Assembly (NCBI GenBank): GCA_013396755.1
Contig: VWZF01004008.1
Location: forward strand, 62,001-126,000
Direction of reading: 5' to 3'
Length of the DNA stretch: 64,000 nt
Origin: Sclerurus mexicanus
Taxonomy: Eukaryota > Chordata > Aves > Passeriformes > Furnariidae
Shown here: positions 47,701 through 59,700 of the stretch, one piece after another
Layout of the letters: the number at the start of each line of letters is the position of its first letter
Numbering within the stretch: position 1 is the stretch's first letter
The notes under the pieces: model-generated
What the model saw: only the letters and a program-made list of their open reading frames with translations
Databases searched by the model: none
What the model was told of the DNA's origin: nothing
Translations under genes and position numbers: made by a program

Positions 47701-50700
47701 CTATGCCTGCCAGTCCCAGAGCTGTAAATAACCTGGCGTTACCTTCCAGCACCAGCCTTGGTGCTCAGCATGTCAGGTCAGCTCTGCTGAAAAGCACTTC
47801 GATAGATTTTTCTTTCTTTTTTCTTTAATTCTTTACCTTTAAAGAAAAGCTCACATTGTACCTCAGGTACAGAGAACTGCTGCGCAGGAATGGGAGCTGG
47901 GTGTTCCTTGTCTCCACAAAACTGCTTTTAAAAGGGGAGACTTCACAGAGGCTGAACCAGGCTTTGAAGTCAACCATCCACAGAGATGGATCCAGAGGGA
48001 TTTCCCTCTGACCCCTCTTGCTTTCTGAGCAAACAGGAGTGTATCAATGTGGCAGTGTCATGGAATATCATGGAAGCCACAGGGAATATCAATATTCCAC
48101 TGGTGCAATGTGGCTGTGAGACCTTATCAACACCAGTTGTGGTTACTTGGTGGACAAAGCTTAAAAGAGATGCTCCTTCCCCGGAGGTGGTGCAGTCACC
48201 TGCAGGATGTTCTTCCTGGTTGGAAGGCTGGGAAAACGACCTTCTGCAAATTGTGATTTGAGTAGATGTGCCTGTTTGCCTGCTTTCTGCATTAATGCTT
48301 CACAGTGAGGGCAGAATCCAGGGACAACCCACCAGTTTGCAAGTAAGGAATTCTCTTCAGACCGTGCAGAGCCCCTTTGCTGGCCCCAGCTCCGCAGGGA
48401 CTGGGGGCATTTTGCAGGGGGCTGGCGGAGACGCCGGAGATTTTAGCCCAGGGACACCCATCTCTGCTTAGAGGGGAAAAGGCAATTGTACAACCAGCAG
48501 AACTAACACCTCAAACAACTTCCAGACTGCTCAGCCTTGTCAGCTCCAGTGCTGGCCCTGGGCTGGGACAGCTCCTGTGGACGGCCCTTCTTCAGCTTCA
48601 TTATTGGGTTTGGCTGTTGCTGTTGGTAATTAGCAGAGCTCTCCCAGGCTGGTGACACAGGGGTGTTCCCTGATCGAGGACTGGGTTCCCAGAGCATTAA
48701 GGCATGATGATGCTTGTACTGCTGCCTTGCAAAAACGAGTTGCATCATGATGCAAGAGTCATAATCTCCCATCTCCAAGTCCTCCACAGCACAAGGGCTG
48801 GGTTCAGTTGTGATGTTTAGGTGTACACTCTGAACTTTCACTTCGGCCTCGTGGCTGGCCTAATTAACTCAGACTCTAATAGGGGATCCAGTCTTAGCTC
48901 AAAGACTCTCAGTACCATCATTTCTCACCTTGCTCTACTCAACCTGAATGTGTATTTCCCAGATCTTCACTGCTGTTATTTCTGCACTGTAGGGGCTCCC
49001 CCTTCAGTGGGTGGTGTTTCTGTATTATCTGGCACTGGGACCTTCTGAACCCCAAGTCTCACCAGATGGATTTGTTCTGGATGGTCCATCACAAGAGAAT
49101 CAGGGTTTCTTGACCCTGGAAAATGTGAGAAATACAAAGAAAGCTAGGAGAGAAGTTTCCTCAGAGGGGATGAAGTTGAGGTGACTGTCCCTAGGACCTG
49201 TTACTACCCTACTGTAAATATATATATGTGATATATTGGACTGCTCAACCAGCCAGTCCCAGACTGAGCAGGGTCTTGGAAACATCATGAAATCACCTGT
49301 ACTGGACCCTTTGTGTTGTGGTCCCTCTCCAGAGCAGCCTTGTGAGTCCTTATCGTGTCACCAGTCCTTGTACTATTCCAGAGTCTCCCTGAAACTCTTT
49401 TTAAACATTTTTTTTCCATGCTAAGATTGGGTTTGGGGTGTTTTTTCATAGGATTTTTTTAATGTTTGCAGTATCCCACAATCCCTTCACCTCCCCTGCC
49501 CTTGCTGGTGTCTCCTTGTGCCACCAGAAGGGGTGTTTTAACCCCTGCCAAACCTGGATGAGTGTGGTATTTGCATTCTGGCTATTGGAACTATCTCTGT
49601 AATTTCCATTTGCAAATCATAAATCTCACACTAAATTGTTGTGTGGGTCTGCTCTTAAATAGTTGGTACATCCCATCCCAGAGGCACCCAAACTCTCTTT
49701 CTGGGCTGAGGGATGTTATAACTGCAACAAGCTTAGTAGCACTTTGGAGCAAGTAATAGTTTCCCAAATTCCTTGGAGACCCATCTTAATTAAAAGGACT
49801 ATAAAAGTATTATGTTCTTATCACCACCTTCCAGCCATCACCTGACATTTTTTCCTGTTATCTCTCTCTTCACATCCCTTGTGTCCGGGAGTGTCTCCGT
49901 GGCTGTGAAAGATCTGCTCTTCTCCAAAAAAATCTCTCCAGTCCTTCTCTGTGTGATTTCACTTACATTCTTGTCATAAGAGTATCCTGATATTTAGGGA
50001 TGAGGGGGGAGATAATTGCTCAGGAGATGTGCTTTTTGCTTTGCTAACAATTAATCCCATCTGCGTGTAGCTCTGTGGCTCAAGAAAACAACTTGCATTT
50101 TACTGTAATTTCTCACATTGGTTAATTGGATCTGAAACGTTTTTATCTGATTGCATTTTCCTGCTGTGCAAAGAGTCTTGATGCAGAGGACATCTCACAG
50201 TGCACATGAGAATGGGAAAAATCATGGATTCCTCCAAGTCACTGTCTTGAAAATGTGGAAACTATGATCAAGCTCACACGTTGAAGCTTTTGATCAGTAG
50301 TAGATTAAATTTTCTCATCTTGAAACCAGTGTGGGTCCCTGAAGAACCTGTACCACAAAACGCTTTCATGTGTACCCTGAACCCCTGTAGGAGACGAGAT
50401 TCAGCTCATGGCAGCACTCAGTTCACCACTGAGGACCATCAGGGTGTTTGGATAATATTTGGAGGGCCAGTGCTCTCCTAACTTCCAACAACAAGGACAG
50501 TGACAATGTGAGGATGCAGCTCTTCTGAGCACGTTTCCCTTTTTTGGTCCCCCTTTCTTGAGTTTTACAAAGCAACAATATAACTATCAGATTGTTTTCC
50601 CTCTCCACGTAGAGATTTTCCAGATTGGAACAGCGAGAGCCAATGGTTCTCCAAGGCAGCTGTGCCTGGTTCCAGCTCAAGGCTCTGCTATGACTGGCAC

Positions 50701-53700
50701 CAAGACAGGAGCCCTGATGGGCTGGGCTTGTCTGAGCTGGCTGACAGCTCGGTGCCTGCTCTTCATCCTGAGTGGAGAATTGGAAAGCTTTAAACTCCCA
50801 CCCTGAGGGCAGCTATGATCAATAAAGACCCAGATTTTCATGTTCTGTTACGTTCTCGGATGGACAGCTGGGTTAGTTGTGTGGGAGTGGATTTATCCAT
50901 CCTGTGTCTCCCTTGCCTACAATTGTTCCAAATATGATTTTGGATTTGCCAAAAGATCCCACGGGAGCAGCAGGTTTGCAGAGCTTCTCTAGCACGACCC
51001 AGCCCTGCTGCAGAACACAGGTAATTTCTGCCAGCTGTTGGAGTTCCTCAAGAGCCCCGGGGTGAGTGTCCCACAGCTGGATCGCCTGCAGCCACAGCTG
51101 CACACGCACAATGCAGAGACCTCTTGCAATGTGTCAACAGAGGCTTTGTCATGATGTGCTGGGACGTGGGGAACATGAAGAGCCCAGGGAGGGGCTGCCC
51201 AGGGTTAACGGGACAGGGCATTCCTGGCAGCCAGGTGCTCATCCAGGAGCTCCAGTCCCAGGCACTCCCTGCCAGGGTCTGCTCGGGGCTGCTCTGGGCA
51301 GCCAGTGCACCACCACACGCAAATGAATCCCGTGAAGCTGCTGACCTAAGCCAAGCGGGTTGACTACACCTCCTCCCTTTTGTGCCTTTTCTTTTTTTTT
51401 CTTTTTTTTTTTTTTCCAAGCATTCCCCAGCTTCATCATAACATGAAAGCTCTCAATTCAGAGCAAATTAATCCACAATCCTGTCCAAACAGAATTCCTG
51501 CCGGAGGCATCATCCTCCTGTTGCAACACTCGTCAAACGTCATTCCGTAATTACATGAAAACTGTTATTGCTGCAGAGGCACACCCTGGGATGGGCCCTG
51601 CGCTGCACACACAGCTCAGCCTTGGAACAGTCCTCTTCCAGCTCATGACTCTCATGTGATTAACACAGGCACCGTGGTAGGTGGGTGCCTGTTCTGCCGC
51701 TTTGCTGAATCTCCTGCCCCAGCCGGCGGCGCTGGGATGCTGCCCAGTGGCACCGCATGGTCTCCACCTCCAGCGGGGCCAGGAGCCCACACCTCGTGGC
51801 TACTGCTGCTCAGGGCAGGTGCAGCAGGGGAGGCACAGGTGCTTTGGAGTGGGCCACCCTCCACCCCAGCTCATGAGCCTCCCTCCCCTCCTGTCCCCTC
51901 TCCCCCCAGGCCGAGCTCTCGCTGCAGAAGGAGCAGCTGCAGCTGAAGATCATCGAGGTGGAGGATGAGATGGACAAGTGGCAGAAGGAGAGGGACCGTA
52001 TCAAGGTGTGTAGAGATGCTCAGTACACTTTCTTTTCCCCTCTCCCACATCCCTCCCTCCCTTTCCTCAATTTCCCTGGCATGCCCAGCTCTGACTCGCT
52101 CCATCCTTACCCATCGCCCTCCCAAACTCACCCCTGCCAAATCTGGGCGACAACAACTCCTACTGGAGTCACCTTGTGACACGTCCCGGGGGACATCAAG
52201 GAGAGGCAGCGCAGCCTGGTTAAAAACCACCCAGGGCAGCTCCCTGGTGGTTCTCCAACCAGCAGCAGCCAGGCAGAGGTGGAAACAAAGGCGTGCAGCT
52301 CCTCTTCCCACCAGACCACACACAAAAATAAGCTGCAGAAAGGCTCTGGGTAACCCAAACAGAGATAAGGCAGCACTTCCACCAACAAACACCTTGTTTA
52401 GAGTGGAGCAGCCTATTTCCATACTGACATAAGGCTCCTTTATAATTATTTCACCGTGCTGAGGGTTGGAATATAGCAATGGTATTATTTTTTTTCGTTT
52501 ATGCCCTAACTGAATACAGCAGTGAAAACACTATTTGGAGACACCCCAGAAAATTTGCATAATATTAATAGACAAAGCCATTCTTCTCCCTTTTATGTGG
52601 TGCACACACACTGGCTCACCAGTTCTGCTTTTCATCTGCTTTATTATTATTATTATTACTACTATTATTACTATTATTATTATTATTGGAAACCTGACCT
52701 AGAAATTTTGACTCTGAATATAGTTACATCCACAGTCTTTCTGAGGAACATTTCAGAGGGACCTCGAGGTCAGGTTTGTAAAGTGTTTCAGCACCTTTCA
52801 TGCTTTGAAATGGTAGGAATTTAATGTTCAAATTGTTGAGGAGCCAACACCATGATTTAGAAGCTTAAACGGTGTTTTTAAATATCACCTAAAAGTGCAG
52901 TTTATGAATTGAAATAAAAGACGTGCTCTTACAGTCAGGAAGACACCCTGCCCTTTGGATTACATACACATAATTATTGCAGGAACAACTCTCACTTCTC
53001 TTGGTGCAACTTCTCTTGTGCTAAGACTTGCATATCCGGAGTCTCCATAGTCTAAATGCTGAGAATCCTTGGACGTATCCCCCTCTGTGTCCCTCTCTTA
53101 GCAAAGGACTCCCTGAAAATTGAATATTTTCTTTCTCTTGGGTCTTTCCTGCTCTTCCTCTCTCTGCCCCTTTTCCTTCAGAATTACACAACCAACGAGA
53201 AAGCCACGGTGGACCAGCACTTCAAGGAGCTGATCCGTGACCTGGAGAGGCAGAGGGATGAAGTGAAGGCTGCCCTGGACCAGAGGGAAAAGATTGCATC
53301 AGAGAACGTGAAAGAAATCGTGGATGAGCTGGAAGAGAGGGCAAAGCTGCTGCGGGAGGACAAGGAGAACAGGGAGCAGATCCACCAGATCAGCGACTCC
53401 GTGCTCTTCCTGCAGGTAACTGAGACCTCATGTTAATTTTCACTTCTCCCACTGCAGACAGGATTTGCCCTAAAATCCCAAGTTAGTGTAAGATGTCCTG
53501 ACCTTCTCCAGTTCAGTGCTCGCCTATGTCAGGAGCTTGCCTTGATATTTGAAGCTGCCTCTGCTCTGGCAGGTGAAGAATAGACATGCCAGCACCAGGT
53601 TGTTTTACAGATGGCTGCAACTCATGGGCAGAGCAATTGTCTGCCCCCTCCATCCTCATCTCTCCTTTGCCATTCATACTGCCTGGAGCCCAACATTAGC

Positions 53701-56700
53701 CAGTTCCCTGGGCTCTGGCCTCTCCTGTTCCTCAGTAACCTCTGCTCCCTCCTCTTCTGGCAGGAGTTTGGGGCTCTGATGAGGAATTACGTGCCCCCTC
53801 CCTCCCTGCCGACGTACAGCGTGCTGCTGGAAGGGGAGAGCATGAGCCCCTCCATGGGGCTCCTCAGGGACGACCTGCTCAATGTCTGCATGAGGCACGT
53901 GGAGAAGATCTGCAAGGCGGACCTGGGCCGCAACTTCATCGAGAGGAACCACATGGAGAACGGTAAAATATCCCAGATGTTCCCCTCTTCTTCCCTTCCT
54001 TCCTCAAGCCCAAAGTCAGAGATGAAGTGTGGTGAACGTGCTCTGTACAGTGAAGAAAGTAGGAAGAAGTGGGAGAAACACTACCTGCAGGTGGAATTCC
54101 TTCTGGAATATCAGAGTTATCCTACCACACCTATGTCAGGATGGAGCCAGTTGAATTTAAAATACCTCATATAGGGGACCAAGCTGCCTGTTCCAGCTGC
54201 TGCTTGCCTGGCTGGAACATGAAATACCCTGAGAGCACCTGTCACTGAAAATCTAATGTTTGAGAGGCTAATTTTCCAAGTAGAAATGTCTCCATTTTGG
54301 TGTTAGTTAAGCTACAACTTGAGCTGGCATAACTCCCTCTGATCCACTTGGGACAGCTTTCCTGCCTGCCCTGATCCAGAGGGTTCAAGGGACAGGTAGG
54401 ACCAAACACTTCAGTGATGCTTAAGGTGATCTTTCTCAGGTGAACAGAGAGATCATGGTCATTATCACAGCACTGCAATGAATCTTCTAAGTGTATAACC
54501 CACTTCCTTTCGGTGGCTCCCAATTAGCTCTGAATAAAGGCCTTATCTTGCATCAAGCTCACACCTAAGATTAGGAGGACAGGGCACTACAAGGCTCCCT
54601 TCCCAGCTCTCCCACAAACAGCCTTTGTAACCCTGGGCATGTTACTTAATCCCATGAAATGACCTCTTGCACTAAGAATAACAGGGATGGGAATGAACAG
54701 TTATCTCACCAGGCTGCTATAGGATCTAATCTATTAGTAATTGAGGAACCCCAGATACCAGAACAATAAAGGTCAAGGAGCTGGATGTGTAATGTGAGGA
54801 TAAATTGTACCCTGCTCTTCAGGAGGGTGTGTGACTCAAAAGGATGCAGGAATAACCCCAAGTCCAGTTCATCCAACTCTGCTGCAAATCTGCAGGATCA
54901 CTGTTCATTCATTCAGACTCACAGCACTCCCTAGACTCCTAATTCTCCTGTATTAATACACTACACTACCTCATCCCATCATTCTTCATTAGGCAGGAAC
55001 TAGATGGGCCAGACCCTTCTGGACCAGAAAACCAACTTTTCAGAAAAGTCAGAGATCACACTCAAAGTGCTCGTGATGCACAGATAGATTCTAAAACTCC
55101 CCCTGCCCTTAAAGTAGTAGCGGAAATTGAACATTATTTATCTTTCAGCATTTGACCTTGCAACATTCCTGGTTAGATTCTTAATAGTCCACGTGCTGAG
55201 AAATTTGGCTATAACTTTATACAAGTGGATGACAGGCAGATCAGATCCAAAAGTCCCTTCTGTGCATTTTGCTTCCTTCTTTGTTCCTGAAGCTTTGCAG
55301 AATTTCCATCTGCTGAGCTGCTTTTTTCCAGTCCTGAGGCAAATACATTTTGCTTGGCCATTTGTACAACCCGACAAGGTTGTGCATATGCTCAGCTCTT
55401 GTAGCTCAGGACAAAGACTGACTATTGCTTGATCACTTTATCACTTTTAATTGGGGTCTCCTCCGTGTTACTGATGCCAGTAGCCCTCACTGGTACTTGA
55501 AATCTGTGGAATTCAAGTGCGAAAACGTTTGTGAGCAGGGCAGCTACACGCTGCCAGAAAGCTGGGCACTTCCAGAGGCTTTCCCAGGGATTTAATGGAC
55601 ACAGCTTGGAGTCTGCCTAATGAAAAGAACAGTGGGATCCACTCAGCTGGGAAATGCTATTTAAGGTGAGTCTCAGAAACTTCAGAGCTCTCCGTTCCCC
55701 AAGCCACGGTCACACATGAAAGAGGGCAGCACTCTGCATCCAGTGACTGCAAGGAAATAGCTCCACAATTACTTAATGGATTTAATTAACTCGGACTCCC
55801 CCTGAGTCATTGCAACAAATTCATTTGCAACCAGCTTCATGTTCCAGTGTAAAAAAATCTTCCCAGGAAGAAATATTACATTAATGGAATGAAACCTGCT
55901 TAATAGCAGACTCCAAAGGGAATCCACTTTCTTTCAGTTGTCATAACAGGTAGTGGAGTAGCAAGGGGACAAATAATCAGAGAGCAGCCAGGGAGTTTAA
56001 GTACACAGAAATAAATCGGAGAAATAAAATAAAAGTTTGTTCAGTGACTTAAGAACCAAAGAATGGAACTGTCTGAACATGGAAACCAAATTTACTTCCT
56101 TGCAGAGAACAATAGGTTTATGAAGGCCTTAAAAGAAAGTATTTTCATGAGCAACTGTACTGATAAAATTTCCTGTGGATGAATGTCAGAAGACCAAACC
56201 TGGGCTGTGTAAGAGCTGCCAAAAGAGCAGATTTCATCCACTCTACATGAGGCCTGAACCACCCTCCCTTGCCCAAGAGTCTAGAGCTGTTTGCTACTCA
56301 GGTTTAGCATCTTCCTCTCGAGCTGGAAGAAGCCAACCCCCTGAGCCCTCCCAGCACTGACTTTCTGGAGCTTTGCACACTTGCAGTTCTAGATAGGTGG
56401 TTGAAAGCCAGCCCTGTGCTTGGGTGAAACACTCCAAAGGAGCCAAGCCCAAGCCACTGCTTTTGACGTGGGGCACATTTTTAGCCACACTGCAGTGTTT
56501 TGGTAGGAAAAGGCCACAACCCTCAAGTCTCCCTATGGTCTTGAGGAGGTGGTGCATCTACGGAGCGGCCAAATCTTCAGCTGGGCTGTGCCAAGAGAGC
56601 TTTCTCTTTTAGACTCTGGGCAGCCACAGCACTGCTTTAGCTCGCAGCCAATTCAAAAAAATGGAGGAACTTGTTTTCAAAGAGCACAACCACTTGTCCT

Positions 56701-59700
56701 GTAGCACTTGGGGCAGCAAGTCCTCTCTGTTACCCCCTTCCCCCTCCTCCCCTCCCTCCCGAGGCCACTGAACTGCCCCCTCCAGCTCATGCCCTGCTCT
56801 GCTTCTCCAGGTGACCACCGGTTCATGATGAACAACTATGAGTGGAACCAGCCTGACAACTTGAAGAGATTTTCCATGTTCCTGTCTCCCAAAGGTATGG
56901 CACCCTAAAGGCGGTCAGGCTTCCTCCAAACACAGCTTAGGAAAGGAATTTCATTGATGAAGCGTCCCAAAACTTACTTTCCCTCACACTTCCAAGATCC
57001 ATCCTCTGCATGTTTATGTTGAGTCTTCTCTCCAGCTGACAGAGCTTGGAGAAGGTTTTGCCTTTTCATCTCAAACAAGGCAGAAAAGCAGAAGAGCTGG
57101 AGTGACTGAACTCTTTCAAAGAGTGTAGTTTGTAAATATATAGTTTTGAGATGTGTCACTGGGTTAAACTCAGTGTTGTTCTCCACCCAAAGCTTATCTC
57201 ACTGTGTTATCAAGTGTGAAAGCTGCACGGGGCTTGCTCTGCATTTGGATTTCACTTTCACCGGCAAACATGCTTTTTCCTTACAGGAAAAGGACAGAAG
57301 AAGTGAGAAAAGTGTCCTAAAAAAAGCAGGAGTCTGGAGTTCCTTTCTGAGCTCTGACAACAAGAGCCCTGGAGATTTGCCTATGTCCCAGTTGTTGCAT
57401 GAGCACTACAGGATGAGTCCTTGGACTGAATGAGTGTTTTCAACACAGGACAGTTGTCATTTCTAAATTAGCATCAGGACCTCCAGAGAGAGGAGCTGAG
57501 AGTGCTGAAAGCCCAGGCAGTAGGAGCAAAAGAACAGGAAGGATAGCACAAGACAAGTAACCAAATTTCAGCCCTGCCAGGGTTTGCCAGATGTTTCCAG
57601 CTGCTGCTCTGCTGGTGGGCAGGGGCAGGGCCATGCAGCAATTAGCAGTGGCAGTGCCCTGAGGGCACATCCCTGCCCTGGGTTGGGGTTTTCTGGGGAC
57701 AGCCCGGCTGCCAACACTGAGCCCTTTGTCTGGAGTTCCACTCTGCCCTTCTCCTCAGCTCTCTGCCCACGCCTGGCAGCTCTGCCTGGCGCCCAAGGGC
57801 TGAGGATGTTTGGGGCAGATGCCAGGGGCAGGGCTGGCGCTGCCAGACTTCAGCAGGGCTGTTTCCTGCAGGCCCCCAGGCAGGCAGGGGGCAGAGGGTC
57901 GTTTTGCCAGAGGCATGGCAAAAGGAAGGGAAGCCCCATTTTTGGCAGTGCCACAGCGTGGTCGCTGCTCTGCACTGGACTCCCCTCTGCTCCTCTCTGG
58001 AGGGTCAGCTGTAGACACCTGGGAGCATCCCAGCCTCCTGGAGGATGTGCCAAGAGCCAGGAGGGACCACCAGGGACTGCTCAGTTCAGGGTTTCTCACT
58101 GAATGACGTGTGAGGGCTGTACAACAACGTGCAGTTCAGTGGCCCCTCTTCCTGCAGTGGACTTCTGAACACACAAACACTTGGGGAGCATTTATTCCAC
58201 CTCCACATCTGCACTTTCCTGAGAGCACACACACTGCTGCCTTCCAAATTACTCATTCTGTGTTTCCTACCAACAAAGTTACTTTGTCCAAAACAACTAA
58301 GCTCGTGATTGCACACACTGTCTTTGCTGAAAAGGGGGTTTGGACAGCACTGGCTTCTCCATCAGGGTCAGGGCTCCAGCGTGACAGAAAGGATCCAGCT
58401 GCTGAAGCCACACTGATGGGCACTCTGGGAGCACAATGAGTCAGTAGGCAAAGCAGGAGACATGACCCACTTAGCTTGCGTGCTGGCTGGCCAAGCGTTA
58501 CCTGATGAATAATTCAATAGCCCCGTAATCATTTAACTCTCTGGAGCTTTCTATGCTCTATCCATGTGTCATGTCCAAGTCCAGCACTACAGTTGATTGC
58601 ATCTTTTCTAAGGAATTCTGTCAAATGGGAGGAAGGAAAAAAAAGAGGACCACCCTTTGCATTGTGTAATATGCAGAGAATCCTTGAGTATCTCCTGATA
58701 GTTTAGTAACACACCCTTTTTCTGGCTTGGTTGGGTCACTGCAAACTCTGCCTGAGGCCACAGTGGGAAGTCTGTTTGCTGGATTGAGGAATGCTGCCCA
58801 AGGAGGGCTAATTGCAGTGACCTAAACTAAGGAACTGATTGGATTTGAGCTGAACCTATAAGGTTTTAAGCCCTGCTTAATTTCAAGGAGACTTACACTG
58901 CTCTTGTCATTAAGAAGAGTATCATAACAAATGGCTTCAAAGAGAGCAGGTGTAGACTAGATAGGAGGAAATTCTTTACTCAGAGGGTGGGCAGGCCCTG
59001 GCACAGGGTGCCCAGAGAAGCTGTGGCTGCCCCATCCCTGGAAGGGTCCAAGGCCAGGCTGGACGGGGCTTGGAGCAACCTGGGCTGGTGGAAGCTGTCC
59101 CTGCCCGTGGCAGGGGGTGGGAATGAGATGATCTTTAAGGTCCCTTCCAACCCAAACCATTCTATAATTCCACGATAAAACAGTTGCCTGCAGGGAGTGA
59201 CATAATGAGGCAGAGGGGACACATAAAATGTTTCAAATGCTGCCTAAAAGATAGAGGAACAATCTGTTCAACTGCTTGATGCTCCTTTCTGTCCTCTCCC
59301 ACTAAGCTTTCTTCTCCTGATGCTGCAAACAGTTTGGCCAAAGCCAGGAGGAGGTTGGAAAGATCATCTTGTGCCTTTGGAAGTCCTTGAATGAAGACTA
59401 GAAGGGACACAGACAGAGACAGGGAGAGAGAACTGTGTCAGGAGAAGCAGGGCTTAGCTAGAGAAGCAGCCCACAGGATGGCAGCATAGCAGCTCCAAGT
59501 GTTCCTCTCCTTTTGGCTGCACTGGGAGCCCAGTGTCTCACAGAAGGGGGACAACAGCCCCAGTGTGATGTCCTGGTGAAGCCCTGGAGCCCATCCTGGT
59601 CCCAGAGCTGAGACTGCCTGTGCTCCTGCAAGGAATGTTCCTCCACTCCTGTCTCCTGAGCTGTAAACCCAAGCTCTGCATGCAGATTCCTCTGCAGAAT

